Positions 10,589 through 19,692 of a stretch of 64,000 nt of DNA are shown here, in pieces. The DNA is taken from assembly GCF_019052805.1 (NCBI RefSeq), contig NZ_JAHQRJ010000001.1, positions 2,790,001 through 2,854,000 on the forward strand, given 5' to 3'. Origin of the DNA: Noviherbaspirillum sp. L7-7A. GTDB lineage: Bacteria; Pseudomonadota; Gammaproteobacteria; Burkholderiales; Burkholderiaceae_D. The notes under the pieces are model-generated. The model searched no databases. It saw only the letters and a list, made by a program, of their open reading frames with translations, and was not told the origin of the DNA. The position numbers and the translations under genes are program-made. Numbering within the stretch: position 1 is the stretch's first letter; the number at the start of each line of letters is the position of its first letter.

Positions 10589-11698
10589 TCAGGCAGGATA
10601 GGCGCTGCTGACAGTGCTGGCAGACCTGACTCCGGCGGAAAGAGCAGCCTTGTAGTTTAACATGACCGTCAAAACGACGAGCGTGGCCGCGCCGCCATTG
10701 TGCAACACCGCGATTGCCAGCGGCCATTTCAGAAAGACCGTGGCAATGCCGATGCAGAATTGCGCCACCACGCCAAGCAGCAGCCAGCGTCCGGCGCGTT
10801 GCAGGCCGTCGATGCGCATGGCCTTGTGGCCCAGCCAGCCGAGATAGGCCACGACGACGAAGGCAAAGCTGCGGTGGGTCCAGTGAATCGCGGTGAGCGC
10901 ATCGAACGGCAGGTAATCGCCGCCGGCGGTCATGCCGAGTTCGCGCCACAGCGTGAAACCATGCTCGAAGTCCATGCGCGGCAGCAGCGCGCCGTGACAC
11001 AGCGGAAAATCGGTGCAGGCCAGCGCCGCGTAGTTGGTGCTGACCCAGCCGCCAAGGCCGATCTGCAGCGCCAGCACTGCCAGGCCAATGGCCGCCGCGG
11101 AGCGCAAGCCAGGAGTTGTTGCAACCGGCGCATGCATGCTTTGCCGCGCCGCCAGCCAGGTCAACAGGCCCAGCAGGGTCATGCCCAGCAGCAGGTGCAT
11201 GGTCACGATGCTGGGTTGCAGTTTCATCGTGACGGTCCAGGCGCCGAAGGCGCCCTGCAGGCAGACGAAGCCGAACAGCAGTGTCGGCAGCAGCGGCGCA
11301 TATGTTGCGTCCGTGCGCCGCGATTTCAGCCAGCGCAGCCAGGCCACCACCATCATCGCCACGATCAGAACGCCCACGCCCATGGCCAGGTAGCGGTGAA
11401 TCATCTCGATCCAGGCCTTGACTACCGTGACCGGGCCATGCGGCATCGCGGCTTCGGCGGCGCTGATGCTGGAATGGGCCTGCACCGGATTGGCATGGCC
11501 ATAGCAACCGGGCCAGTCCGGGCAGCCCAGGCCGGAATCGGTCAGGCGGGTGAAGGCGCCGAACATGATCAGGTCGAAGGTCAGGAACAGCGTGACCCAG
11601 GCCAGCTTGCGGAACTTGTTGGCGTCTTTGGAGGCCCAGACCACCGCCAGCGGCAGCATGGCGGCCAGGAGGCCAAGGATGGCGAGTTGGATCAGCAT
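10589..11698 (-). CDS. ctaA: Heme A synthase
   Basis: The COX15/CtaA-family enzyme that oxidises heme O to heme A in the inner membrane. It has 369 residues and about eight membrane segments. Typical histidine-bearing motifs include [10 protein letters not shown] in one half and [10 protein letters not shown] in the other, the presumed heme ligands. [10 protein letters not shown] cysteine pair follows the first helix, as in the proteobacterial type. It starts 4 bp before the end of the Sco-like gene on the same strand. Confidence 0.95.
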   Translation of the reverse strand: MLIQLAILGLLAAMLPLAVVWASKDANKFRKLAWVTLFLTFDLIMFGAFTRLTDSGLGCPDWPGCYGHANPVQAHSSISAAEAAMPHGPVTVVKAWIEMIHRYLAMGVGVLIVAMMVVAWLRWLKSRRTDATYAPLLPTLLFGFVCLQGAFGAWTVTMKLQPSIVTMHLLLGMTLLGLLTWLAARQSMHAPVATTPGLRSAAAIGLAVLALQIGLGGWVSTNYAALACTDFPLCHGALLPRMDFEHGFTLWRELGMTAGGDYLPFDALTAIHWTHRSFAFVVVAYLGWLGHKAMRIDGLQRAGRWLLLGVVAQFCIGIATVFLKWPLAIAVLHNGGAATLVVLTVMLNYKAALSAGVRSASTVSSAYPA

Positions 11699-11702
11699 GT
11701 GG

Positions 11703-12293
11703 CTACCCTATGCTGGAAGCGCGCAGCAGTTTGGAAATATCCTTCTTCATCTTGTTCGGATCGGGATTTTTCGGAAAGCGCATCATCAGGTTCCCCAGGG
11801 GATCGATCATGTAGACATGGTCGGCAATGCCGGCGCCCTCTTCCACCGGCAGCCATTGCCTGAGCTTTGCCGGGTCGACGCGCAATACCCGCGTGCCGTC
11901 GTATTCGCGCAGCAGCGTAGTGTCGACCGGCTTGTCGTCCGTTACCAGCCACACGCGCTCGATGCGCTCCATTTCCTTGCCGGTGGTAAGGCGCAGCTGG
12001 CGCTGCTGGAACAGCTTGGTGCGGCATTTTTCCGCGCAGTCACTGCTATCGGCCTGCAACATGATCCATTTGCCCTTGTAGGCTTCAAGTTCCGTCGGCT
12101 TGCCGTCGAGGGAAGTCGAACCCAGGCTGGGCATCGGATGGCTGCGCGGATCGATCAGCTCGCCATAATTGGTGCGGCTCTGCGGCTTGATCACGAAATA
12201 GGTGAGGTAAGACGCGATCATGGGCGAGGCGCAGATCAGCACCACCAGAAACAGCTTCCAGCGACCGGCGGCTTTCGATTTATTGGCTTCCAC
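11703..12293 (-). CDS. Sco-like membrane-anchored thioredoxin-fold protein
   Basis: A 196-residue protein with one N-terminal membrane segment (about residues 12-33) and a periplasmic thioredoxin-like domain. That domain carries a Sco-style CxxxC (DCAEKCR) at about residue 90 and DPLGNLMMRF near the end. The GTG start at 12293 was chosen because an AGGA site lies 7 bp upstream and the gene then overlaps the SURF1 stop by 14 bp. Linkage with SURF1 and ctaA is typical of Burkholderiales and points to oxidase assembly. Its exact role beside the true Sco lipoprotein is unknown. Confidence 0.85.
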   Translation of the reverse strand: MEANKSKAAGRWKLFLVVLICASPMIASYLTYFVIKPQSRTNYGELIDPRSHPMPSLGSTSLDGKPTELEAYKGKWIMLQADSSDCAEKCRTKLFQQRQLRLTTGKEMERIERVWLVTDDKPVDTTLLREYDGTRVLRVDPAKLRQWLPVEEGAGIADHVYMIDPLGNLMMRFPKNPDPNKMKKDISKLLRASSIG

Positions 12294-13002
12294 GTTTGAA
12301 TCCTGTAACGACAAAAAAAATGAAGGCGGTACCGGCCAGGGCAAACCACTGGAAGGCATAGCCCCAGTGCTTGTCCACGCCCTGCGACGGCTTGGGCCAG
12401 GCCCGGACCAGGCCATCGCCGGTGCCGCTGGTCTGCTCGACGATGAATGGCGCAAATTCCAGGCCGCTGGCCCTGGCCATGTCGGCAACATCAAGGTTCT
12501 GCACGATGGCGCCAGGCCGGATGGCAGCCGCCTGGCCCAGTTGCAGCAGCCGCCCGGCATGCTGGCGCACGACGCCGGTCAGTTCCACTACGCCGGCCGG
12601 CGTGGCAATGTCGGGAAGACGGCTGCGGTCGGCCAGATTGCGCTCCACCCAGCCGCGCGCAACCATGATATGGCGGCCGGACCCGGCAATTTTCAATGGC
12701 GTCATCACATAAAAGCCGGCCTTGCCTTCGTGAGGACGATTATCGAGGTAGATGGTCCAGCCTGGCTGGAACTCGCCCTTGATCGCGACCTGGCTGAACT
12801 CCAGCGCATCCACATCGGCCTGCTGCAATGCCCTGTCACCCAGTTGCAGGGCCGGCGCAGATTCGCGTTCGCTGATCCTGCGCTCGATCGATTCCTTTTC
12901 ATGGGCGCGGCGGACCTGCCACTGTCCCAGAGAGATACCGATGGCGACGACGACCAGCATCGCGATGAAAGGCAGCAGCCGGAAGCGAAAACTGAATGGC
13001 AT
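12280..13002 (-). CDS. SURF1-family oxidase assembly protein
   Basis: A 240-residue inner-membrane protein with a membrane segment at each end (about residues 10-28 and 213-232) enclosing a periplasmic domain, the SURF1 layout. Conserved pieces include LGQWQVRRAHEKE after the first helix, IYLDNRPHEGKAGFYVMTPL and ARGWVERN. SURF1 helps insert heme A into subunit I. The gene is divergent from the DUF2909 gene. Confidence 0.92.
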   Translation of the reverse strand: MPFSFRFRLLPFIAMLVVVAIGISLGQWQVRRAHEKESIERRISERESAPALQLGDRALQQADVDALEFSQVAIKGEFQPGWTIYLDNRPHEGKAGFYVMTPLKIAGSGRHIMVARGWVERNLADRSRLPDIATPAGVVELTGVVRQHAGRLLQLGQAAAIRPGAIVQNLDVADMARASGLEFAPFIVEQTSGTGDGLVRAWPKPSQGVDKHWGYAFQWFALAGTAFIFFVVTGFKRGSQ

Positions 13003-13071
13003 TACAATGAGTCCTGTTTGACTTTCCCCACCAGGCGCATGGGTTCCATGTGCCGCACTGCCAGCTCCATC

Positions 13072-13278
13072 ATGAAAATCATCGTTGCCATCGGCTTCAT
13101 CCTCATCATTGGCAGCCTGGGCTCCGCTCTCTTCTTTCTGATGCGGGACAAGGGCTCGACCAATCGTACAGTGCGCGCACTGGCCTTCCGGGTCGGTTTT
13201 TCAATCACGCTGTTTATCCTGCTGCTGGTAGCCCACTACCTGGGCTATATCCAGCCTACCGGCATCGGCCTGCGTTAA
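13072..13278 (+). CDS. Twin transmembrane protein (DUF2909)
   Basis: A 68-residue membrane protein with two hydrophobic helices (about residues 3-22 and 43-62) separated by a short charged loop RDKGSTNRTVRA. The pattern matches the DUF2909 twin-TM family that sits beside cytochrome oxidase genes in Betaproteobacteria. It reads opposite to its neighbours and ends at the terminator shared with coxC. Its function is unknown; the context suggests oxidase assembly or stability. The ATG at 13072 gives the compact family length. Confidence 0.85.
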   Translation: MKIIVAIGFILIIGSLGSALFFLMRDKGSTNRTVRALAFRVGFSITLFILLLVAHYLGYIQPTGIGLR

Positions 13279-13329
13279 AGCCTTCGTGGAGCGCGCGGCC
13301 TGCAATTTGCCATGACCGCAGCCCTCAGT

Positions 13330-13360
13330 AAAAAAGCCGCACCGAGGTGCGGCTTTTTTT
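13330..13360. terminator. Bidirectional terminator (DUF2909 / coxC)
   Basis: AAAAAGCCGCACC and GGTGCGGCTTTTTTT form a GC-rich stem with A and T runs, placed between the convergent DUF2909 gene and coxC. Confidence 0.92.
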
Positions 13361-13373
13361 GGCAGGACGGTCT

Positions 13374-14240
13374 TCAGAGCCAGTACACCACCACATACAG
13401 CCCCAGCCATACCACGTCGACGAAGTGCCAGTACCAGGCAGCGCCTTCGAACGCGAAGTGGTGTTCAGGCGTGAAGTGGCCCTTCATCACACGGTACAGC
13501 ACGACTGCCAGCATGATGGCGCCCATGGTCACATGGAAACCGTGGAAGCCGGTCAGCATGAAGAAGGTCGAGCCATAGATGCCCGAGGTCAGCTTCAGGT
13601 TCAGTTCGCTGTAGGCGTGCATGTATTCATAGACCTGGAAGCCCATGAAGACGGCGCCGAGCAGGATTGTGGCAGCCAGCCAGAAAGCGGTCTTGCCGCG
13701 ATGGCCTGCGCGCAGCGCATGGTGGGAAATCGTCAGGGTGACGCCGGAAGTCAGCAGCAGCGCGGTATTGATGGTCGGAATCGGGAACGGGCCCATGGTG
13801 CGGAAGCTCTCGACCGTGCCGCCAGGCCCGGCATTGCCCCACTGCGCGGAGAAATCAGGCCACAGCACCTTGTGGTCGAGGTCGGCCAGCCAGGGCATGG
13901 TGATGCTGCGGGCATAGAACAGCGCGCCGAAGAAGGCGCCGAAGAACATGACTTCGGAGAAGATGAACCAGCTCATGCTCCAGCGATAGGAAACGTCGAT
14001 GCGCTTGCTGTAGAGCCCGCCTTCGGACTCGGCGATCGCGTCGCCGAACCAGCCATACAGCACGGCCAGGAAGCCCAGGATGCCGGCGATGTTCACATAG
14101 GGCGCCCAGCTTGCGCCGTTGACCCAGCCGGACGCGCCTATCATGGTGACGAGAAGCGATATGCCTGCCAGCATGGGCCATCGGGATGGTCCTGGCACAA
14201 AATAATATGGTGCGCTACCGCCGTGTTGATGAGTACTCAT
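13374..14240 (-). CDS. coxC: Cytochrome c oxidase subunit III
   Basis: Subunit III of the aa3-type terminal oxidase, an inner-membrane protein of 288 residues with seven helices. Typical pieces are SEVMFFGAFF, LLTSGVTLTISHHAL and GFHGFHVTMGAI, with the C-terminal WYWHFVDVVWLGLY. The start at 14240 (MSTHQHGG) was chosen because a strong GGAGGGGG site lies just before it; an in-frame ATG four codons earlier would overlap that site. It follows DUF2970 on the same strand. Confidence 0.96.
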   Translation of the reverse strand: MSTHQHGGSAPYYFVPGPSRWPMLAGISLLVTMIGASGWVNGASWAPYVNIAGILGFLAVLYGWFGDAIAESEGGLYSKRIDVSYRWSMSWFIFSEVMFFGAFFGALFYARSITMPWLADLDHKVLWPDFSAQWGNAGPGGTVESFRTMGPFPIPTINTALLLTSGVTLTISHHALRAGHRGKTAFWLAATILLGAVFMGFQVYEYMHAYSELNLKLTSGIYGSTFFMLTGFHGFHVTMGAIMLAVVLYRVMKGHFTPEHHFAFEGAAWYWHFVDVVWLGLYVVVYWL

Positions 14241-14290
14241 ATCCCCCTCCAATATGCAAATTCAATTCTGCTTAGATCGTTATTCAACGC

Positions 14291-14503
14291 TTACGCCACG
14301 ACCATCCTGACGATGATGATCAGGATGGCAATGAACAGTGCCGCTCCGATCAGTCCGGCAATGATCACATGCACCGGATTGAGCTGCGCCGCGTCCTCTT
14401 CATAGTCCCGCTTCTTCCGCACGCCGAAGAAAGACCAGAAAACGGCTTTCATCGTGGCTGCAAACGATGCCTTGCGCCGCGTTACTTGTTGTTCTTCATT
14501 CAT
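14291..14503 (-). CDS. DUF2970 small membrane protein
   Basis: A 70-residue protein with a basic N-terminus, the FWSFFGVRK segment typical of DUF2970, and one hydrophobic C-terminal helix (about residues 47-68). It lies between ctaG and coxC, its usual place in Betaproteobacteria. No biochemical function is known; an accessory role in oxidase biogenesis is inferred from position. Confidence 0.88.
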   Translation of the reverse strand: MNEEQQVTRRKASFAATMKAVFWSFFGVRKKRDYEEDAAQLNPVHVIIAGLIGAALFIAILIIIVRMVVA

Positions 14504-14518
14504 GTCGTCACTGTCTCG

Positions 14519-15082
14519 TCAGCCGGCTGTCTTGGCGCTGCCGCCGATCTCGAAGAAAGTGTAGGACAAGGTAATCGTTTTTACATCCCTGGGCAGTGCC
14601 GGATCGATGTAGAACAGCACCGGCATCTGCTTTGCCTCATTCGCCTTCAGCGTCTGCTGCTGGAAGCAGAAGCATTCAACCTTCTTGAAATGCGCGCTGG
14701 CCTGCTGCGGCGCATAACTGGGAATCGCCTGCGCATCGATGCTGCGCGACTGGGTGTTGACGACTTCATACACGACCTGCGCCATTTCACCCGGATGCAC
14801 CTGCATGCTCGACACGGTGGGCCGGAAGCGCCACGGTCCCTGCGCGTTGGCATCGAATTCGATGGTGATGGTGCGGGTCTTGTCGACCTGGGTGTTGGTC
14901 GGCCGCTCGACGGTGACATCCTTGGGCGTGAGCAGGTTCACGCCGGTGAGCTCGCAGATCTGCTTGTACACCGGAATCAGCGCATATCCGAAGCCGAACA
15001 TCATGACGGCCATCACCACCAGCTTGCTCAGCGTGCTGGCATTGAGCTTTTTGGTGTAGCTGTCGTTGGTGGGCTGAGTCAT
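14519..15082 (-). CDS. ctaG: Cytochrome c oxidase copper-insertion protein (Cox11)
   Basis: Delivers copper to the CuB centre of subunit I. The 187-residue protein has one N-terminal helix (about residues 19-40) and a periplasmic Ig-like domain. The copper-binding motif ECFCFQQQ and the Cox11 signature VLFYIDPALP are present. The start at 15082 forms a 4-bp ATGA overlap with the stop of the 36-residue peptide gene, implying coupled translation. Confidence 0.95.
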   Translation of the reverse strand: MTQPTNDSYTKKLNASTLSKLVVMAVMMFGFGYALIPVYKQICELTGVNLLTPKDVTVERPTNTQVDKTRTITIEFDANAQGPWRFRPTVSSMQVHPGEMAQVVYEVVNTQSRSIDAQAIPSYAPQQASAHFKKVECFCFQQQTLKANEAKQMPVLFYIDPALPRDVKTITLSYTFFEIGGSAKTAG

Positions 15083-15189
15083 GAGACGAACCAGGCGCGC
15101 TTGACGAACACGGCGATAAAGAATCCCAGCGCGATCAGGGCGAGGATCAGTGCCGTCCTGATGTTGTTCTGCTTGTTGGGATTGGACAT
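15079..15189 (-). CDS. 36-residue cytochrome oxidase small assembly protein
   Basis: A tiny ORF reading MSNPNKQNNIRTALILALIALGFF and ending KRAWFVS. It has a polar start, a single membrane helix (about residues 12-30) and a basic end. It lies between coxA and ctaG and overlaps the ctaG start as ATGA. Small single-helix peptides at this exact place are known in Burkholderiales oxidase operons. It is too short for ordinary gene callers and easily missed. Confidence 0.85.
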   Translation of the reverse strand: MSNPNKQNNIRTALILALIALGFFIAVFVKRAWFVS

Positions 15190-15225
15190 GAGCTGAGAAA
15201 GGCGGGCTTGCGCCCGCCCTGTTCC

Positions 15226-16821
15226 TTACTTGACCAGCGGTGGTGTTTCGAAGGTGTGGAACGGCGCCGGGCTGGGCACGGTCCACTCCAGGCCTTCCGC
15301 GCCGTCCCATGGCTTGGCCGGCGCCTTTTCGCCGCCACGGATGGACGGCAGCACAACGAACAGCAGGAAATACACCTGGGCCAGGCCAAAACCGAAGGCG
15401 CCGATCGACGCGATCATGTTGAAGTCGGTGAACTGGGCCGGGTAGTCGGCATAACGACGCGGCATGCCGGCCAGTCCCAGGAAGTGCATCGGGAAGAAGG
15501 TGACGTTGAACGTTACCAGCGACACCCAGAAATGGATCTTGCCGCGGGTTTCGTTGTACATGTAGCCAGTCCACTTCGGACCCCAGTAGTAGAAACCGGC
15601 AAATAGCGCGAACAGCGAGCCGGCCACCAGCACGTAGTGGAAGTGGGCAACCACGTAGTAGGTGTCATGCACCATGATGTCGATCGGGGTGACAGCCAGG
15701 ATCAGGCCGGTGAAGCCGCCCATGGTGAACACGAAGATGAAGCCGATGGCGAACAGCATCGGGGTCTCGAAGGTCATCGAACCGCGCCACATGGTGGCAA
15801 CCCAGTTGAATATCTTCACGCCGGTCGGGACCGCGATCAGCATCGTGGCGTACATGAAGAACAGCTGCGCCGTCACCGGCATGCCGGTGGTGAACATGTG
15901 GTGCGCCCAGACGATGAAGGAAAGGATCGCGATCGATGCGGTTGCGTACACCATCGATGCGTAGCCGAACAGGGTCTTGCGGGCAAATGCCGGGATGATG
16001 TGCGAGATGATGCCGAAGGCCGGCAGAATCATGATGTACACCTCGGGGTGACCGAAGAACCAGAAGATGTGCTGGTACATCACCGGGTCACCGCCGCCAG
16101 CGGCGTTGAAGAAGGAGGTGCCGAAGTGACGGTCGGTCAGGGTCATGGTGATGGCGCCTGCCAGAACCGGCATCACAGCAATCAGCAGGTAGGCGGTGAT
16201 CAGCCAGGTCCAGCAGAACATCGGCATCTTCATCAGGGTCATGCCGGGAGCGCGCATGTTCAGGATGGTGACGATGATGTTGATCGAGCCCATGATGGAC
16301 GATGCGCCCATGATGTGCATCGCGAAGATGCCCATGTCCATGCCGACGCCCATCTGGGTCGACAGCGGCGCATACAGCGTCCAGCCGGCGGCGGTGGCGC
16401 CGCCCGGCATCAGAAAGGACGTTGCCAGCAGGATTGCGGCCGGCGGCAGCAGCCAGAACGAGAAATTGTTCATCCGGGCGAAGGCCATGTCGGATGCGCC
16501 GATCTGCAGCGGCACCATCCAGTTCGCGAAGCCCACGAAGGCCGGCATGATCGCGCCGAACACCATGATCAGGCCGTGCATCGTGGTCAGCTGGTTGAAG
16601 AACTGCGGCTCGAAGAATTGCAGGCCGGGCTGGAACAGCTCGGTGCGGATGCCCAGCGCCAGCACGCCGCCGGACAGCAGCATGATGAACGAGAACCACA
16701 GGTACAGCGTGCCGATATCCTTGTGGTTGGTTGCGAACAACCAGCGGCGCCAGCCATGCGGATGATCGTGCGCGTGGTCGTGTGAGTGATCGTGTACGTG
16801 ATCAACAACGGTTGTGCTCAT
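15226..16821 (-). CDS. coxA: Cytochrome c oxidase subunit I
   Basis: The catalytic subunit that reduces oxygen and pumps protons. The 531 residues form twelve helices. The CuB/heme a3 region is seen in [17 protein letters not shown] (with the HPEVY of the His-Tyr cross-link) and [10 protein letters not shown], and the heme ligands in [12 protein letters not shown]. The N-terminus is His/Asp rich ([15 protein letters not shown]), an uncommon extension. It follows coxB by 20 bp. Confidence 0.98.
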   Translation of the reverse strand: MSTTVVDHVHDHSHDHAHDHPHGWRRWLFATNHKDIGTLYLWFSFIMLLSGGVLALGIRTELFQPGLQFFEPQFFNQLTTMHGLIMVFGAIMPAFVGFANWMVPLQIGASDMAFARMNNFSFWLLPPAAILLATSFLMPGGATAAGWTLYAPLSTQMGVGMDMGIFAMHIMGASSIMGSINIIVTILNMRAPGMTLMKMPMFCWTWLITAYLLIAVMPVLAGAITMTLTDRHFGTSFFNAAGGGDPVMYQHIFWFFGHPEVYIMILPAFGIISHIIPAFARKTLFGYASMVYATASIAILSFIVWAHHMFTTGMPVTAQLFFMYATMLIAVPTGVKIFNWVATMWRGSMTFETPMLFAIGFIFVFTMGGFTGLILAVTPIDIMVHDTYYVVAHFHYVLVAGSLFALFAGFYYWGPKWTGYMYNETRGKIHFWVSLVTFNVTFFPMHFLGLAGMPRRYADYPAQFTDFNMIASIGAFGFGLAQVYFLLFVVLPSIRGGEKAPAKPWDGAEGLEWTVPSPAPFHTFETPPLVK

Positions 16822-16841
16822 CTCAGACTCCTAGATTTCGA

Positions 16842-18002
16842 TTACTTGCGCGCAGCCACGACTTCGGCCGGTTGTACGATGTTTTCAGACGGCTTGTTGG
16901 ACCAGCTGTTACGGGTATAGGTGATCACGGCGGCGATGTCCGTATCCGACAGCACAGACTTCCATGCCGGCATTGCGTTCTTGCCGTTGAGCAGGATGTC
17001 GATCTGCGGACCCTTGGGGCCGTTCACGACCGCAGAACCGTCCAGTGCCGGGAAGGCGCCCGGCACGCCCTTGCCGTTGGCCTGGTGGCAGGCAACGCAG
17101 TTGGCTGCATAGATCTTTTCGCCACGGGTTTTCATCTCATCCACGGTCCAGGTCTTGCTCGGATCGTCGGCCAGCGCGGCCATTTCCTTTTTCTTGGTCT
17201 CGACCCACTTGGTGTAGTCGGCATCGCTCACGACATTGACCACGATGGGCATGAAGGCATGGTCCTTGCCGCACAGCTCGTAGCACTGGCCGCGGTAGAC
17301 GCCGACCTTCTCGGCGCGGAACCAGGTGTCGCGCACGAAGCCGGGGATCGCGTCCTGCTTGACGCCGAACGACGGAATGCCCCAGGCATGGATCACGTCG
17401 TTGGCGGTCGTGACAATGCGCACCTTCTTGTTGACCGGCACGACAACGGGATTGTCGACTTCGATCAGGTAGTTGTCATTGGTGATGGAGGCGGGCTTGA
17501 CGGTGTCTTCGCGCGGGGTGGCCAGGTTGGACAGGAAGGAAATGCCCTCGCCTTCGCCTTTCAGGTAGTCATAGCCCCATTTCCACTGCATGCCGGTGGC
17601 CTTGATGGTTACGTCGGCGTTGGAGGTGTCCTTCATGGCGACCACGGTGCGGGTTGCCGGCAGGGCCATCAGGATGATGATGACGAAAGGCACCACCGTC
17701 CAGCCGATCTCGACTGCCGTGCTCTCATGGAAACTGGCCGACTTGTGGCCGAGCGACTTGCGATGCTTCATGATGGAATACAGCATCACGCCAAACACGG
17801 CAATGAAGATTGCCAGGCAGATTCCCAGCATCCAGTTGTGCAGCGTGTGGATTTCCGCAGCGATCTGGGTGTTGGCTGGCTGGAACGACATCTGCCGTAC
17901 CGCCGGTCCGCCCTGGCTGTCGTTCACGGCCCATGCCGGCATACCAGCCGCCATGAACAATGCACCGAGCATCAATGATTGAAGGCGCTTCGCTTGTTTC
18001 AT
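16842..18002 (-). CDS. coxB: Cytochrome c oxidase subunit II with fused cytochrome c domain
   Basis: Accepts electrons from cytochrome c through the CuA centre. The 386-residue protein has a signal peptide, two membrane helices and a cupredoxin domain with the CuA ligands in GQCYELCGKDHAFM plus an upstream His in VIHAWGIP. After about residue 290 there is a class I cytochrome c domain with CVACH and a distal Met in KNAMPAW. The fusion makes this a caa3-like subunit II. It is preceded on the same strand by a DUF2244 gene. Confidence 0.97.
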   Translation of the reverse strand: MKQAKRLQSLMLGALFMAAGMPAWAVNDSQGGPAVRQMSFQPANTQIAAEIHTLHNWMLGICLAIFIAVFGVMLYSIMKHRKSLGHKSASFHESTAVEIGWTVVPFVIIILMALPATRTVVAMKDTSNADVTIKATGMQWKWGYDYLKGEGEGISFLSNLATPREDTVKPASITNDNYLIEVDNPVVVPVNKKVRIVTTANDVIHAWGIPSFGVKQDAIPGFVRDTWFRAEKVGVYRGQCYELCGKDHAFMPIVVNVVSDADYTKWVETKKKEMAALADDPSKTWTVDEMKTRGEKIYAANCVACHQANGKGVPGAFPALDGSAVVNGPKGPQIDILLNGKNAMPAWKSVLSDTDIAAVITYTRNSWSNKPSENIVQPAEVVAARK

Positions 18003-18020
18003 GATTTCCTCAAATGCCCT

Positions 18021-18494
18021 TTAATTAGAATTCTGTACTGCCAGGCCCGCCAGCCTCGTCTCCCGTATCGCAAGCGCCAGCTCCCGCGCAAATTCGCGCC
18101 GATGCAAACTGGTCAGATAGCGTCCGATTTCCACCCTGGTTCCAGGCATTTCCACGGCGATCAGGCCACGGTGCCTGTCCGGCGGACTGACTCTGACCGT
18201 CCGCAGGCTCAACCGGTGCTGGCTGGCTTGCTCGGCCTGGATCAGTTCTATCAGGAGGGTGTCTTCACTCAATGCGATACGTTCGCGATCCGTTGCATGG
18301 CGACCGTAATGCAGGAAAGCCAGACCTACCGCCGCCAGTTCGAGAACCGCAAAACCGAGGATGTACCAGGCGCCGTGCAGTGTAAATATCCCGGCGACCG
18401 TCAGCGAAACCAGGCACAGGGCTGCGTAGACCATCATCAATTGTCGCGGCGTGATCGAACAATTGCGTTTCAGGACCCATTCCCGGCTGCTCAT
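18021..18494 (-). CDS. DUF2244 integral membrane protein
   Basis: A 157-residue protein with two adjacent hydrophobic helices (about residues 20-38 and 42-60) followed by a cytoplasmic beta-rich domain (IEVGRYL-like segment EIGRYLTSLHRREFARELALAI). The pattern fits DUF2244. It starts the oxidase run, 18 bp ahead of coxB. The role is unknown. Confidence 0.8.
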   Translation of the reverse strand: MSSREWVLKRNCSITPRQLMMVYAALCLVSLTVAGIFTLHGAWYILGFAVLELAAVGLAFLHYGRHATDRERIALSEDTLLIELIQAEQASQHRLSLRTVRVSPPDRHRGLIAVEMPGTRVEIGRYLTSLHRREFARELALAIRETRLAGLAVQNSN

Positions 18495-18690
18495 TGCTGG
18501 CTACCCGCTCTTTCGTCGCACCCAACCCGCACTATGCAAAACCAGCGAAGTATAAGTGGAACATACAATAGCATCAAGCGAAATAACGGGCGATGAGCGG
18601 CCATGGAATTTGGCTTAATCGTGCGCATTCTGCCTTGTGCAAAATGCCCTTCCGTTGCTGCGAAACAAATATCGGCTTGCATTTCGCCAC

Positions 18691-19629
18691 CTATCGTTTC
18701 GGCCGGTCGAAACGGATGATGGACTCGCCCCCAGCGGTTTTGCGCGGCGCCGGGCGGAACGCATGCCCGTAGACCACTTCGAAGGTCAGCGGTAGCGTGC
18801 CATCGGCACGGCGGCCGGCTTCCAGCGCGTCCAGCATGCGCCGGTAGGCGGTACGGCCCAGCAGTGCGCGGCGGCGGGTGGCAAGCGGATTGCCGCCCCA
18901 GGCCCGCACGTCCTCCAGCAGCCTGAGCGGGTCGGCATAGGTCACCGTAACGGTTTCCATGTCCATGACCGGCGTGGCGAAGCCGGCGTCGACCAGCATG
19001 TCTCCGAAATCGTGCATGTCGACAAAGGGCAGCGCATGCGGCGCCGCGTCCGCCTGCTGCCAGGCCGCGCGCAACTCGCGGAACGTGTCCGGCCCGAAGC
19101 AGGAAAACATCAGCAGGCCATCGACGCGCAGCACCCTGTGCCACTCGGCGAAAACCCGGTGCGGCTGCGGATGCCAGTGCAGCGCCAGGTTGGACCAGAT
19201 CAGGTCGGCGCTTTCGGCCGCGAGCGGCAGTTCGGCAAAGTCGGCGCAGGCCAGTTCGGCGGTAATGCCGCTGGCCGCCGCAGTCCTGGGCAGCCAGCGC
19301 TGCAGCAGCCGGTTAACCGATGACTGGGCCGCCTGCTGGCTGGCGTGGGCGGCCAGCAGCATGGCGTCCGAGGCGTCGATACCCAGCAAGCGGGCGGCGC
19401 CGAAGCGCTGGCGCAGGACCGGCAGGTCCGCACCCTCGCCGCAGCCGGCGTCGACGACCATCGTTGGCGCCAGCTTGATCAGTTCCAGGCGTTCAAACAT
19501 GCGGCCGGCCACTTCGCGCCGCAGGAAGCCGGATTCAGCCACCGCGGCCGGACGGGAAAACAGGGTACGCACGCGGCGCAGGTCGATCGGGGCGCTGGCG
19601 CGCTCGGCTGGCGGAGAAGGCTGGGACAC
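18691..19629 (-). CDS. bioC: Malonyl-ACP O-methyltransferase (BioC-type)
   Basis: A class I SAM methyltransferase of 312 residues. BioC masks the malonyl carboxylate to start pimelate synthesis for biotin. The N-terminus DLRRVRTLFSRPAAVAESGFLRREVAGRM matches the BioC-type R-x-F start; the SAM motif is VVDAGCGEGADL and motif III is WSNLALHWHPQPH. No other biotin gene is nearby, so the specific function is family inference. It is divergent from comF, with a 63-bp gap. Confidence 0.8.
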   Translation of the reverse strand: MSQPSPPAERASAPIDLRRVRTLFSRPAAVAESGFLRREVAGRMFERLELIKLAPTMVVDAGCGEGADLPVLRQRFGAARLLGIDASDAMLLAAHASQQAAQSSVNRLLQRWLPRTAAASGITAELACADFAELPLAAESADLIWSNLALHWHPQPHRVFAEWHRVLRVDGLLMFSCFGPDTFRELRAAWQQADAAPHALPFVDMHDFGDMLVDAGFATPVMDMETVTVTYADPLRLLEDVRAWGGNPLATRRRALLGRTAYRRMLDALEAGRRADGTLPLTFEVVYGHAFRPAPRKTAGGESIIRFDRPKR

Positions 19630-19692
19630 GGCGGTTGGCAGTCAAATGAGATAATCCCGGCAATCTTACCCTTTCGTCGCACTTGGCGCTCC

